Of a stretch of 26,930 bases of DNA, positions 1 to 8,336 are shown one piece after another. Position numbers and translations under genes: made by a program. The stretch spans positions 1-26,930 of the forward strand of contig CAKUJA010000017.1 of assembly GCA_934661135.1 (NCBI GenBank), read 5' to 3'. This stretch comes from an uncultured Oscillospiraceae bacterium (GTDB lineage Bacteria > Bacillota > Clostridia > Oscillospirales > Oscillospiraceae). The first letter of the stretch is position 1. Every line of letters begins with the position of its first letter. The notes under the pieces are model-generated. The model ran no database searches and was not told the origin of the DNA. It saw only the letters and a program-made list of their open reading frames with translations.

Positions 1-876
1 ATCTCCACCGAGCCGACCGACGGCGGCATCTACCGCGGTCACCGCGGCCGCATGGAGATCCGCGTCGATATGCACGGTGTCTCCTGCCACGGCTCCGCGC
101 CGGAGCGCGGCGACAACGCGATCCACAAGATGGCGGAGGTCATCCTGAATGTCCGCGACCTCAATGAAAACGACGCAGGCGACGACAAGGAAGTCAAGGG
201 TCTGGTCAAGATGCTCGATCCGAAATACAACCCCGAGCACTGGGAGGACGCGCGCTTCCTCGGCCGCGGCACCTGCACCACCAGCCAGATCTTCTACACC
301 AGCCCGAGCCGCTGCGCCGTCGCCGACTCCTGCTCCATCTCCATCGACCGCCGCATGACGGCCGGCGAGACCTACAAGTCCTGCCTGAAGGAGATCGAGG
401 ATCTGCCCGCCTGCAAGAAATATGCCAAGGACGTCAAGGTCTCCATGTATATGTACGACCGTCCCGCGTGGACCGGCCACGTCTATGAAACCGAGTGCTT
501 CTTCCCGACCTGGATCAACAAGGAGACCGCGCCGCACGTGCAGGCGCTTGTGGACGCGCACCATGCGCTCTGGGGCGACACGAGACTCTGGGCCGACGAG
601 ACCGCGAGAGAAAAGCGCGAAGGCCGCCCGCTGACCGACAAGTGGACGTTCTCCACCAACGGCGTCTCCATCCAGGGTCGCTACGGCATCCCGTGCGTCG
701 GCTTTGGCCCCGGCGCTGAGTCGCAGGCACACGCGCCGAATGAGATCACCTGGAAGCAGGATCTTGTCACCTGCGCCGCGCTCTATGCCGCCGTTCCGAT
801 GCTCTACAAGCCGGAAAACAAAGACGGCTCCGCCACCTCGTTCCGCCAGGAACTTACCGGCAACGATATTAAGTAA
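1..876 (+). CDS. ygeY: YgeY family M20-type metallohydrolase (5' truncated by window edge)
   Basis: This is the C-terminal part, about 291 residues, of an M20/ArgE-like zinc peptidase family protein. The frame is open from base 1, so the start lies outside the window; full-length YgeY is about 400 residues. The visible part begins in the segment leading into the dimerisation domain (GRMEIRVDMHGVSCHGSAPE, a typical M20 substrate and dimer-interface motif with the SCHGSAP histidine) and ends with GFGPGAESQAHAPNE, which carries the late metal-ligand histidine of M20 enzymes. In characterised clusters, ygeY sits with ygeW, ygeX and hydantoinase-type genes and takes part in anaerobic purine (urate/xanthine) breakdown; it is often called selenium-metabolism-linked hydrolase. 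Here ygeW follows after 70 bp and carbamate kinase after that, which supports the assignment. Its exact substrate cannot be read from the sequence. Confidence 0.9.
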   Translation: MSTEPTDGGIYRGHRGRMEIRVDMHGVSCHGSAPERGDNAIHKMAEVILNVRDLNENDAGDDKEVKGLVKMLDPKYNPEHWEDARFLGRGTCTTSQIFYTSPSRCAVADSCSISIDRRMTAGETYKSCLKEIEDLPACKKYAKDVKVSMYMYDRPAWTGHVYETECFFPTWINKETAPHVQALVDAHHALWGDTRLWADETAREKREGRPLTDKWTFSTNGVSIQGRYGIPCVGFGPGAESQAHAPNEITWKQDLVTCAALYAAVPMLYKPENKDGSATSFRQELTGNDIK

Positions 877-946
877 TAACGCAAACAAAAATTCCATGTG
901 CCAATCATGCAGCCATAAATTACGATAGTTAAGGAGAGAAAATATT

Positions 947-2140
947 ATGAGCAAAGCTGTGGAACTTGCAAGACATCTTGAGACGCTTCGCATCAACAAT
1001 ATGTATAAGACCGACTTCTACTGGACGTGGGACAAGACCGACGACGAAATCGACGCAGTCTTTACCGTGGCTGATGCCCTGCGCGACCTGCGTGAGCGCA
1101 ACAAGTCCACCAAGGTTTTCAACTCCGGCCTTGGCATTTCCATCTTCCGCGACAACTCCACCCGTACCCGCTTCTCCTTCGCGTCCGCGTGCAACTTCCT
1201 CGGTCTGACCACGCAGGATCTTGACGAAAAGAAGTCCCAGATCGCCCACGGCGAGACCGTCCGTGAGACCGCCAACATGGTCTCCTTCATGGCGGACGTC
1301 ATCGGCATCCGCGATGATATGTATATCCATCAGGGTCACGAGTATCAGAAAACGTTCATGGACGCCCTCGAAGAAGGCTACCGCGACGGCATCCTCGAGC
1401 AGAGACCGACGCTCGTCAACCTCCAGTGCGACGTCGACCATCCGACGCAGTGCATGGCCGATATGCTGCACGTCATCCACTACTTCGGCGGCGTGGAAAA
1501 CCTCAAGGGCAAGAAGGTCGCCATGACCTGGGCATACAGCCCCAGCTACGGCAAGCCGCTGTCCGTCCCGCAGGGTGTCATCGGCCTGTTCACCCGCTTT
1601 GGCATGGACGTCACGCTGGCGCATCCGGAAGGATACGACGTGTTCCCCGAGGTCGAGGAGATTGCCCGCAAGAACTGCGAGAAGTACGGCTCCAAGTTCC
1701 ACAAGACCAATTCCATGGCCGAGGCCTTCAAGGACGCCGACATCGTTTATCCGAAGTCCTGGGCGCCGTTCAAGGCGATGGAAAAGCGCTCCGAGCTCTA
1801 TGTGAAGGGCGACCAGAAGGGCATCGACGAGCTGGAGAAGGAACTGCTGGCGCAGAACGCGCAGCATAAGGACTGGACGTGCTCCGAGGAAATGATGAAG
1901 CTCACGAAGGACGGCAAGGCGCTGTATCTGCACTGCCTGCCCGCCGACATCTCCGGCCTTTCCTGCCCGGAGGGTGAGGTCGACAACTCCGTGTTCGACC
2001 GCTATCTCGTGCCGCTCTACAAGCAGGCTTCCTACAAGCCGTACATCATCGCCGCCATGATCTTCCTTGCCCAGGTCAAGGATCCGGTCAAGGCGCTGAT
2101 GGAGCTTGACGCAGCCGACAACAAGCGCAAAAATTTCTAA
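947..2140 (+). CDS. ygeW: Knotted carbamoyltransferase YgeW
   Basis: A 397-residue member of the aspartate/ornithine carbamoyltransferase superfamily. The carbamoyl-phosphate loop is STRTR at residues 71-75, followed by HPTQ at 165-168 and HCLPAD at 329-334. The long insert-rich sequence and close match to the YgeW type separate it from OTCase and ATCase. YgeW-type enzymes have a knotted C-terminal domain and belong to the anaerobic purine-degradation cluster, where phosphorolysis of a carbamoyl compound would give carbamoyl phosphate for the carbamate kinase encoded next. The start is supported by an AAGGAG site about 10 bases upstream of ATG. It lies 70 bp after ygeY and 75 bp before the kinase, so one operon is likely. 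The true substrate in this organism is inferred from context. Confidence 0.93.
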   Translation: MSKAVELARHLETLRINNMYKTDFYWTWDKTDDEIDAVFTVADALRDLRERNKSTKVFNSGLGISIFRDNSTRTRFSFASACNFLGLTTQDLDEKKSQIAHGETVRETANMVSFMADVIGIRDDMYIHQGHEYQKTFMDALEEGYRDGILEQRPTLVNLQCDVDHPTQCMADMLHVIHYFGGVENLKGKKVAMTWAYSPSYGKPLSVPQGVIGLFTRFGMDVTLAHPEGYDVFPEVEEIARKNCEKYGSKFHKTNSMAEAFKDADIVYPKSWAPFKAMEKRSELYVKGDQKGIDELEKELLAQNAQHKDWTCSEEMMKLTKDGKALYLHCLPADISGLSCPEGEVDNSVFDRYLVPLYKQASYKPYIIAAMIFLAQVKDPVKALMELDAADNKRKNF

Positions 2141-2170
2141 GCTGAAATTTTTCTGATTCAAAACAAATCC

Positions 2171-2190
2171 GGCGGGAGTTCTCTCCCGCC
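2171..2190 (+). other. Intercistronic stem-loop between ygeW and carbamate kinase
   Basis: Two 8-base arms, ggcgggag and ctcccgcc, flank a 4-base loop in the 75-bp gap between the two genes. No T-run follows, so it is more likely an mRNA processing or stability element, or a weak attenuator, than a full terminator. Confidence 0.5.
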
Positions 2191-2215
2191 GAGATCTTTC
2201 AATGAGGTTTTTACT

Positions 2216-3154
2216 ATGGGAAAACGAATTGTCATTGCTCTGGGCGGCAATGCCCTCGGCAAGAATCTCCATGAACAGATGGACGCCGTCCATGTGACAT
2301 CCAAGGCCATCGCCGATCTGATTCAGGACGGCCACGAGGTTGTCATCGCCCACGGCAACGGCCCGCAGGTCGGCATGATTCAAAATGCATTTGCCGCCTA
2401 CCACCGGCAGGAAGCCAAGAGCGACATCATGCCGCTTTCGATGTGCGTCGCTATGAGCCAGGGTTATATCGGCTACGATCTGCAAAACGCAATCGGCGAG
2501 GAGCTCGACCGCCGCGGTGTCCCCGGGCACGTTGCAACCGTTTTGACGCAGGTTGCCGTTGACCCGAAGGATTCCGCCTTCCAGCACCCGACGAAGCCGA
2601 TCGGCGCCTTTATGAGCGAGGAGGAGGCCAAGAAGCTGGCTGCCGACAAGGGCATTGACGTGGCCGAGGACGCCGGCCGCGGCTGGCGTCAGGTTGTGGC
2701 CAGTCCGAAGCCGATTGAGATCATCGAGATTGCCACCATCCGTGCGCTGATGAACGACGGCCATACCGTCATCGCAGCGGGCGGCGGCGGCATACCGGTC
2801 ATCTGGGAGGACAAATATCACCTCAAGGGCGTCCCCGCCGTCATCGACAAGGACTTTGCTTCCGAGTGCATGGCCGAGCAGCTCGACGCCGATATGCTCA
2901 TCATCCTCACCGCTGTGGAAAAGGTTGCCGTCAACTTCGGCAAGCCCGACCAGCGCGGCCTGGATGAACTGACGCCGGCGGAAGCGCGCAAGTACATTGC
3001 CGAAGGCCAGTTTGCCCCCGGCTCGATGCTGCCGAAGGTGGAAGCGGCGGTTCGCTTCGCCGAGTCGAAACCCGGCCGCAAGGCTCTCATCACGCTGCTG
3101 GAAAAGGCGCGCGACGGCATCGCGGGCAAAACCGGCACGGTAATCCATCAATAA
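2216..3154 (+). CDS. arcC: Carbamate kinase
   Basis: A 312-residue amino-acid-kinase-fold enzyme that transfers the phosphate of carbamoyl phosphate to ADP, giving ATP, CO2 and ammonia. Visible family motifs are ALGGNALG at the N-terminus, AHGNGPQVG at residues 45-53, AAGGGGIPV in the middle and LTAVEKVAVNFG near the nucleotide site. Length is normal for ArcC/YqeA. It follows ygeW and almost certainly supplies the substrate-level phosphorylation step of this purine-fermentation operon (the E. coli counterpart in that cluster is yqeA); an arginine deiminase role is less likely because no arcA or arcB is present. A terminator hairpin follows the stop codon. Confidence 0.95.
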   Translation: MGKRIVIALGGNALGKNLHEQMDAVHVTSKAIADLIQDGHEVVIAHGNGPQVGMIQNAFAAYHRQEAKSDIMPLSMCVAMSQGYIGYDLQNAIGEELDRRGVPGHVATVLTQVAVDPKDSAFQHPTKPIGAFMSEEEAKKLAADKGIDVAEDAGRGWRQVVASPKPIEIIEIATIRALMNDGHTVIAAGGGGIPVIWEDKYHLKGVPAVIDKDFASECMAEQLDADMLIILTAVEKVAVNFGKPDQRGLDELTPAEARKYIAEGQFAPGSMLPKVEAAVRFAESKPGRKALITLLEKARDGIAGKTGTVIHQ

Positions 3155-3171
3155 TCTCATTCTCATCCCTC

Positions 3172-3201
3172 GCCGCGGCGCATCCATGCGCCGCGGCTTT
3201 T
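3172..3201 (+). terminator. Intrinsic terminator of the ygeY-ygeW-arcC operon
   Basis: Twelve-base perfect arms (gccgcggcgcat and atgcgccgcggc) at 3172-3183 and 3186-3197 are followed by TTTT. It lies 17 bp after the carbamate kinase stop codon. Confidence 0.75.
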
Positions 3202-3298
3202 GCATCCCGCCCTCTGCCCGGCATCCAGCAAACTTCCCCTTGCCGAGCGTCTGATTTCCGTGTATGATAACGGAAAAGGCAGCCAAGGAGGTTCCTGC

Positions 3299-4471
3299 AT
3301 GGCATCAATTCTGGACTATCTGGCCTGGCGCGGCGATCTGACCATCGTCGAGCGGCCATTCAATGAAGTAGATAACCTGATTCTCGCGGAGCTCAGCTAT
3401 CTCGATTTTTCCGGCATCGTCCCGGCGGAGTTCACCGGCGGCGGGGTGCCGCTCGCCGATGCGGTCGCCGCGTTCACAAAGCGCACTCCGCACGCGGACA
3501 TGGGCGTCCTTGTGCCGGACACCATTCCCGATCTTGCGCGGCACATGGCGCAGAGCGCCCGCTTCCGCGCCCTGCTGCTCGACGGCTATGTCTGCACGGT
3601 CGATGAGGGCACGCAGACGCAGTTTTCCGCGCTGACCATCCGCCTGCCGGACGGCAGCGTCTATATCGCCTACCGCGGCACTGACGACACCATCGTCGGC
3701 TGGCGGGAGGATTTCAACATGGCCTTCCTTCCCACGGTTCCGGCGCAGCAACACGCCTGCCGGTATCTGCAAGCCACCATTGCGGCCTATCCCGCCTGCC
3801 CGCTGCGTCTGGGCGGCCACTCCAAAGGCGGCAACCTCGCGGTCTATGCGGCCGTCCACTGCGGCGAACGCGCGCAGGAGCAGATCACCGCCGTATACAA
3901 TAATGACGGCCCCGGCTTCCATTCCTCCCTGCTGGGTCTGCCGGAGCACCGGCGCATCGCAGACCGGATTCAGACCTTCCTGCCGGAATCCTCGGTCGTC
4001 GGGATGCTGCTGGAGCACGAGGAAACATATCAGGTCGTCAAGAGCAATCAAATTGGCCTGATGCAGCACGACGGCTTTTCCTGGCAGGTGCGTGGCGACC
4101 GGTTCGTCCACCTGAGTGACCTGACGGAGGGCGGCAAAATCGTGGACGAGACGCTGCGCGCGTTTGTACGCGGCCTGTCGCAGCAGCAGCGGGAGCAGTT
4201 CATCGACGCGCTGTTCGAGGTGCTCACCTGCACGAACGCCGCCACACTGACCGATTTGAAGGAGGGCGGCTTCCGCACGGTATACTCCATGCTGAAAACC
4301 GTCGGCAATCTGGATAAGGACACCCGCAAGGCACTTTCCAGCACGCTGGGACTGCTTGTGCGCTCCGGCGCCAAATCCATCGGCAGCTCGCAGCCGGTGC
4401 AGCGGCTCAAGAACATCAAGCTCGTGGAATGGATCTCCGGGAAGCTGGTCAAGGACGACGACCCCGCATAG
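3299..4471 (+). CDS. Mbeg1-like (DUF2974) alpha/beta hydrolase
   Basis: A 390-residue protein starting MASILDYLAWRGDLT, the usual opening of Mbeg1-like (DUF2974) proteins of Clostridia. The ATG at 3299 is chosen over an upstream in-frame ATG at 3200 because AAGGAGG lies 6-7 bases before it and the family begins here. A lipase-like core is visible: the nucleophile elbow GGHSKGGNLAVYAA fits GxSxG, preceded by a VYIAYRGTDDT strand as in class 3 lipases. The C-terminal third is a low-similarity helical region. No signal peptide is seen. Family members are predicted serine hydrolases of unknown substrate. It has its own upstream terminator boundary and is probably monocistronic. Confidence 0.85.
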   Translation: MASILDYLAWRGDLTIVERPFNEVDNLILAELSYLDFSGIVPAEFTGGGVPLADAVAAFTKRTPHADMGVLVPDTIPDLARHMAQSARFRALLLDGYVCTVDEGTQTQFSALTIRLPDGSVYIAYRGTDDTIVGWREDFNMAFLPTVPAQQHACRYLQATIAAYPACPLRLGGHSKGGNLAVYAAVHCGERAQEQITAVYNNDGPGFHSSLLGLPEHRRIADRIQTFLPESSVVGMLLEHEETYQVVKSNQIGLMQHDGFSWQVRGDRFVHLSDLTEGGKIVDETLRAFVRGLSQQQREQFIDALFEVLTCTNAATLTDLKEGGFRTVYSMLKTVGNLDKDTRKALSSTLGLLVRSGAKSIGSSQPVQRLKNIKLVEWISGKLVKDDDPA

Positions 4472-4572
4472 CAGCGCGCGAGACTGTCAAAAAACGCCGG
4501 AATGCAGTCTTTCGACAGAGTCGCGTTCAATCAAGCAGTTTCTTCAAGCTTTATAATCTTGAAAAACTGGGT

Positions 4573-4640
4573 GTTCCGCGGGGCGAAAAGACTTTTCGCC
4601 CCGCAGAACGCGCCTTCTCCGCCGCGGCGGAGAAGGCGCG
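4573..4640. terminator. Two adjacent strong hairpins between convergent genes
   Basis: The first hairpin spans 4573-4608, with 18-base arms and one mismatch. It is followed at once by a perfect 32-bp palindrome (4609-4640) with 16-base arms and no loop. They lie between the stop codons of the Mbeg1-like gene and the convergent phosphodiesterase. A T-rich stretch follows on the + strand, so a two-way transcription block is the likely role. Confidence 0.75.
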
Positions 4641-4662
4641 TTGTTTCATTGTTTCATTCTTG

Positions 4663-5208
4663 TTAGAGCGTCCAGCGCTGGTAAACCTCGCCGGTTTCAA
4701 GGTCTTTCCAGAGCATCTCGCCGTCCTCGCAGGTCATGTAGCTGTGCTTCGAGCCGTTTTTCGGGATCGACACTGAGCCGGGATTCAGATACCAGAAGCC
4801 GCCGCAGTCCTCGCAGGCTGGGATATGCGTATGGCCGTGCAGCAGCACATCGCCCTGCGCGAACGGCAGCGGATGCGCTTTGTTGATCACGTGGCCGTGC
4901 GTCAGATAGATGCGCCGGCCGCGCTCCGCCAATACGCCGTAGTCGGCCAGCACCGGGAAGTCCAGCACCATCTGGTCGACCTCGCAGTCGCAGTTGCCGC
5001 GGACGCAGAGCAGCTTCTCCGCGAGCGGATTGAGCATGGCGATGACCTCCTTCGGCGCGTAGTCGCGCGGCAGATCGTTGCGTGGGCCGTGGTAGAGAAT
5101 ATCGCCGAGGAAAATCAGCGTATCGGCCTGTTCCTCCTCCCAGCGCTGCAATAAGAGCTTGCAATAATAAGCCGATCCGTGCAGATCGGACGCGATCATC
5201 CATTTCAT
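4663..5208 (-). CDS. yfcE: YfcE/MJ0936-type metallophosphoesterase
   Basis: A 181-residue cytosolic calcineurin-like phosphodiesterase. The five metal-binding blocks are all present in order: ASDLHG (D8, H10), FLGDILYHGPRND, RGNCDCE, LTHGH and LLHGHTHIP, ending with LNPGSVSIPKNGS. This order and length match YfcE, a manganese-dependent phosphodiesterase of unknown natural substrate. The start has a strong AAGGAGGT site 6-7 bases upstream. It is convergent with the Mbeg1-like gene and divergent from glnN, and appears to be a single-gene unit. Confidence 0.9.
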   Translation of the reverse strand: MKWMIASDLHGSAYYCKLLLQRWEEEQADTLIFLGDILYHGPRNDLPRDYAPKEVIAMLNPLAEKLLCVRGNCDCEVDQMVLDFPVLADYGVLAERGRRIYLTHGHVINKAHPLPFAQGDVLLHGHTHIPACEDCGGFWYLNPGSVSIPKNGSKHSYMTCEDGEMLWKDLETGEVYQRWTL

Positions 5209-5313
5209 AGGGATACCTCCTTGGTTTTCACCACTACTTTACCAGAAACGCCGCAAAATTGGAACAGCAAAGACTGCGAATTGACGAAAAATTTCAGATC
5301 TTCCGATTTCTTC

Positions 5314-5342
5314 TTGCTATTAACGTGTAAAAGAAATATAAT
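5314..5342 (+). promoter_or_regulatory. Sigma-A type promoter of glnN
   Basis: TTGCTA at 5314-5319 and a perfect TATAAT at 5337-5342 are separated by 17 bp. The expected transcription start is about 25 bp before the glnN ATG, leaving a short leader without an obvious riboregulator. Confidence 0.8.
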
Positions 5343-5373
5343 GAGACCAAAATTTCAGGGTAGGTGAAGTAGT

Positions 5374-7476
5374 ATGCACCGGGATGCAGATCAGATTCCC
5401 AACTTATTCGGCAGCTATGTTTTCAACGAGGAAGCCATGAGCCAGTATGTCGACGAAGCGGCGATGGCCGCGTGGCGCTCCTGCCTGCAAAACGGCAAGC
5501 CGCTGACACTCGAGGTCGCCAATGCGATTGCAGACGGCATGAAGGTCTGGGCGCTGGAACACGGCGCGACGCACTTCACGCACTGGTTCCAGCCGATGAC
5601 CGGCTTCACCGCGGAGAAGCACGACAGCTTTATCTCCCCGATCGGCGGCGGCAAAATCTGCATGGAGTTTTCCGGCAAGGAGCTGGTGCGCGGAGAGTCC
5701 GACGCGTCCAGCTTCCCCTCCGGCGGCCTGCGCGCCACGTTTGAAGCGCGCGGCTATACGGCGTGGGACCCGACGGCCTATGCGTTCATTAAGGACGACA
5801 GTCTATACATCCCGACCGTGTTCTGCTCCTATTCCGGCGAAGCGCTCGACAAAAAAACGCCGCTGCTGCGTTCCATCGAAGCCGTCAGCCGGCAGGCCGT
5901 GCGGATTCTGCGCCTGTTTGGTGACACGGAGACGAAAAAGGTCACGCCGCAGGTCGGCCCGGAGCAGGAATATTTTCTAGTCGACAAGGAGCTGTATCTC
6001 AAGCGCGAGGATCTGCGGCTCTGCGGCCGGACGCTGTTCGGTGCAAAGGCGCCGAAGGGACAGGAGCTTGACGACCACTACTATGGCTCCATCCGCCCGC
6101 GTGTCGCGGCCTTTATGCGCGATCTTGACGAGGAGCTCTGGAAGCTCGGCGTGCTCTCCAAGACCAAGCACAACGAGGTCGCCCCGGCGCAGCATGAGAT
6201 GGCGCCGATCTACACCGACGTCAATACCGCCTGTGACCAGAACCAGCTCACGATGGAGATGATGAAGAAGGTCGCCGACCGGCACAATCTCGTCTGTCTG
6301 CTGCATGAAAAGCCGTTTGCAGGCGTCAATGGCTCCGGCAAGCACAACAACTGGTCGCTCGCCACCGACACCGGCAAAAATCTGTTCTCCCCCGGCAAAA
6401 CGCCGAGCCAGTCCGCGCAGTTCTTGCTGTTCCTCACGGCGTTCATTGAGGGCGTGGACAACTATCAGGAGCTTCTGCGCTCCACCGTCGCCTTCGCGGG
6501 CAACGACCACCGTCTCGGCGCGCAGGAAGCGCCGCCCGCGATCATCTCAATTTTCCTCGGCGACGAGCTGGACGCGATCATCCAGTCCATTCTCGACGAG
6601 ACCGACTACACCGACCGCAAAAAGGGCAAGCTGCGCATCGGCGTCGACATCCTGCCGACCATTTCGCAGGACACGACCGACCGTAACCGCACATCGCCTG
6701 TTGCCTTCACCGGCAATAAGTTTGAATTCCGGATGCCGGGGTCGAGCCAGTCGATCTCCGGGCCGAACATCGCGCTCAATGCGCTGATGGCCGAGAGCCT
6801 GCGCCGCTTTGCCGACGCGCTGGAGGGCGCGGAGGACTTCGACGCCGCACTGCATACCCTGATTCAAGATTCTCTGCGCGCGCACCAGCGCATCATCTTC
6901 AACGGCAACGGATATGACCAGAGCTGGGTGGAGGAAGCGGAGCGCCGCGGACTTGCCAATCTCATCTCGTCCGCCGACGCGCTGCCCGCATTCGTGCAGG
7001 AAAAGAACATCGAGCTGCTCACGCGGCACAGGATTCTCTCGCGGCAGGAGATGTTCGCGCGTCACGAAATTCACATGGAGAACTATTGCAAGGTCATCCG
7101 CATCGAAGCCTCAACGCTCATCGACATCGTGCAGCACACGCTCCTCAGCGCCGGCACGGCCTATGTCAGCCACCTCTGCACGGCCATTTTGCAGAAGCAG
7201 TCCGCGCTGCCCGGTGACACCTGCCGCGTAGAAAAGGCGCTGGCCGCCTCGGTCAGCCAACTCAATGCTACGCTGCTCGACCGGACGGCCGAGCTGAAAA
7301 CCGCGCTCGACACCATGCCCGCAAGCTATACCGCCGAGCAGCAGCTCCACTACTGCCATGATATTCTTTTCGCCAGGATGCAGCGCGTCCGCGAAATCAT
7401 CGACCATATGGAGACGCTCGTCGCCAGCGAGTTCTGGCCGGTACCCACCTATTACGATCTGCTGTTTTCCGTATAA
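5374..7476 (+). CDS. glnN: Type III glutamine synthetase
   Basis: A 700-residue GSIII enzyme that joins ammonia to glutamate with ATP. Its length is far above GSI/GSII (about 450) and typical of GSIII. Signatures seen include the N-terminal HFTHWFQPMTG and EKHDSF blocks, KHNEVAPAQHEMAPIY, NGSGKHNNWSLAT, GNDHRLGAQEAPPAII and NRTSPVAFTGNKFEFRMPGS, which carry the metal and ATP/glutamate-binding residues. The family forms large dodecamers in the cytosol. The start has an AGGTGA site 7-8 bases upstream and a near-consensus promoter. It is probably monocistronic, ending in a bidirectional terminator shared with the next gene. Confidence 0.97.
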   Translation: MHRDADQIPNLFGSYVFNEEAMSQYVDEAAMAAWRSCLQNGKPLTLEVANAIADGMKVWALEHGATHFTHWFQPMTGFTAEKHDSFISPIGGGKICMEFSGKELVRGESDASSFPSGGLRATFEARGYTAWDPTAYAFIKDDSLYIPTVFCSYSGEALDKKTPLLRSIEAVSRQAVRILRLFGDTETKKVTPQVGPEQEYFLVDKELYLKREDLRLCGRTLFGAKAPKGQELDDHYYGSIRPRVAAFMRDLDEELWKLGVLSKTKHNEVAPAQHEMAPIYTDVNTACDQNQLTMEMMKKVADRHNLVCLLHEKPFAGVNGSGKHNNWSLATDTGKNLFSPGKTPSQSAQFLLFLTAFIEGVDNYQELLRSTVAFAGNDHRLGAQEAPPAIISIFLGDELDAIIQSILDETDYTDRKKGKLRIGVDILPTISQDTTDRNRTSPVAFTGNKFEFRMPGSSQSISGPNIALNALMAESLRRFADALEGAEDFDAALHTLIQDSLRAHQRIIFNGNGYDQSWVEEAERRGLANLISSADALPAFVQEKNIELLTRHRILSRQEMFARHEIHMENYCKVIRIEASTLIDIVQHTLLSAGTAYVSHLCTAILQKQSALPGDTCRVEKALAASVSQLNATLLDRTAELKTALDTMPASYTAEQQLHYCHDILFARMQRVREIIDHMETLVASEFWPVPTYYDLLFSV

Positions 7477-7507
7477 CCTCACCTATCTCAAAAAATGCAT
7501 TTTTGAA

Positions 7508-7622
7508 CCCATTCTTTTCTTTCTCAAAAAGCGAAAGAAAAGAATGGGCCGTAAAAATACGCGCTCCCTTTTCAAGGAAAACCCAAAAGGGCACAGGGTT
7601 GTCTCCAACCCTGTGCCCTTTT
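7508..7622 (-). repeat. Dispersed double-hairpin repeat, copy A
   Basis: Between glnN and the reductase gene lie two strong inverted repeats. One has 16-base perfect arms at 7508-7523 and 7533-7548 (cccattcttttctttc). The other is a 17-base-arm hairpin at 7585-7622. They are joined by a spacer containing ccttgaaaaggga on the minus strand. The same order of parts, in opposite orientation on the chromosome, occurs at 26529-26706. The 7585-7622 part ends in T-runs on both strands and can serve as the terminator of both convergent genes. Confidence 0.75.
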
Positions 7623-7624
7623 TT
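7585..7624. terminator. Bidirectional terminator between glnN and the flavodoxin gene
   Basis: Perfect 17-base arms (aaaagggcacagggttg and its complement) flank the loop tctc, with A-run before and T-run after. It sits inside repeat copy A and directly abuts the minus-strand gene's stop codon. Confidence 0.8.
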
Positions 7625-8243
7625 ACCGAATAAAGTTTGTCCGCGCAGGCGGCTCCTCCGGTGGCAGCGGCACACCGGCCGTCTTTCCGGCTTCCAGACA
7701 CTTCAGGAAATAGGCCATGTTGTGCCCAAGGACGCGCATCGTGCGCAGTCCTTCCTCGTCCTGCTCCACATCCTCCGCGCAGGAGCCATGCACCATGTTC
7801 CAATAGCAGGAGGAAATAATCGGCATCTGACAGATCCCGGGATATTTGAGAAGCTGCTCATAGGTCGCCGTCGTACCACCGCGGCGCGCCGAAACGACCA
7901 CCGCCGCCGGTTTGCCCTTCATCTTCCGCCCGGCCGAATAGAACAGCCGGTCGAGGAAGCCGGTCATATTGCCGGACGCCGCCGCATAGTGCACCGGCGA
8001 ACCAAATACAAATGCGTCCGCGCCGTCCAATTTCTCCGCGCAGGTGTTTACCACATCGTCAAACGCGCACTTGCCGAGCTTGCCGCATCCGCCGCAGGCC
8101 ACGCAGCCGCCCACCGGCTTGTTGCCAATCCAAAACAGCTCCGTTTCCACGCCGTCCCCCTGCAGCGCATCGGCGACCTCACGCAGCGCGCGGTCGGTGC
8201 ACCCGTGCACGTGCGGACTGCCGTTGATCAATAATACTTTCAT
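7623..8243 (-). CDS. Flavodoxin-family NAD(P)H-dependent FMN reductase
   Basis: A 206-residue protein with the FMN-binding signature of the NADPH-dependent FMN reductase/WrbA-like fold: KVLLINGSPHVHGCTDRAL at the N-terminus and FGSPVHYAAASGNMTGFLDR in the middle. A cysteine cluster CVACGGCGKLGKC around residues 45-57 is usual in the clostridial subgroup. The ATG at 8243 is preferred over an upstream ATG at 8294 because AAAGGAG lies 7-8 bases before it and the flavodoxin strand starts right after. It is probably a soluble quinone, nitro-compound or flavin reductase; the substrate is unknown. Confidence 0.88.
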   Translation of the reverse strand: MKVLLINGSPHVHGCTDRALREVADALQGDGVETELFWIGNKPVGGCVACGGCGKLGKCAFDDVVNTCAEKLDGADAFVFGSPVHYAAASGNMTGFLDRLFYSAGRKMKGKPAAVVVSARRGGTTATYEQLLKYPGICQMPIISSCYWNMVHGSCAEDVEQDEEGLRTMRVLGHNMAYFLKCLEAGKTAGVPLPPEEPPARTNFIR

Positions 8244-8303
8244 TTCATCTGCTCCTTTCAAGGCTTTTACAAAGGAATACCACAAAAGCATCAAAACGTC
8301 AAG

Positions 8304-8330
8304 CGGCTCCGGGCGAATTGCCCGGAGCCG
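8304..8330. terminator. Hairpin between transporter and reductase genes
   Basis: Eleven-base perfect arms (cggctccgggc/gcccggagccg) around a 5-base loop lie 6 bp past the transporter stop codon. The better T-run is on the + strand, so termination of the minus-strand transporter transcript may be only partial. Confidence 0.6.
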
Positions 8331-8336
8331 TTTTCG

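Noticed and set aside
929..3286. A 785-codon open frame on the minus strand across ygeW and carbamate kinase
   Set aside because: It is antisense to two clearly recognised genes. GC-rich codon bias keeps this frame open, and its translation matches no family and has the Arg/Gly/Val-rich make-up of shadow frames.
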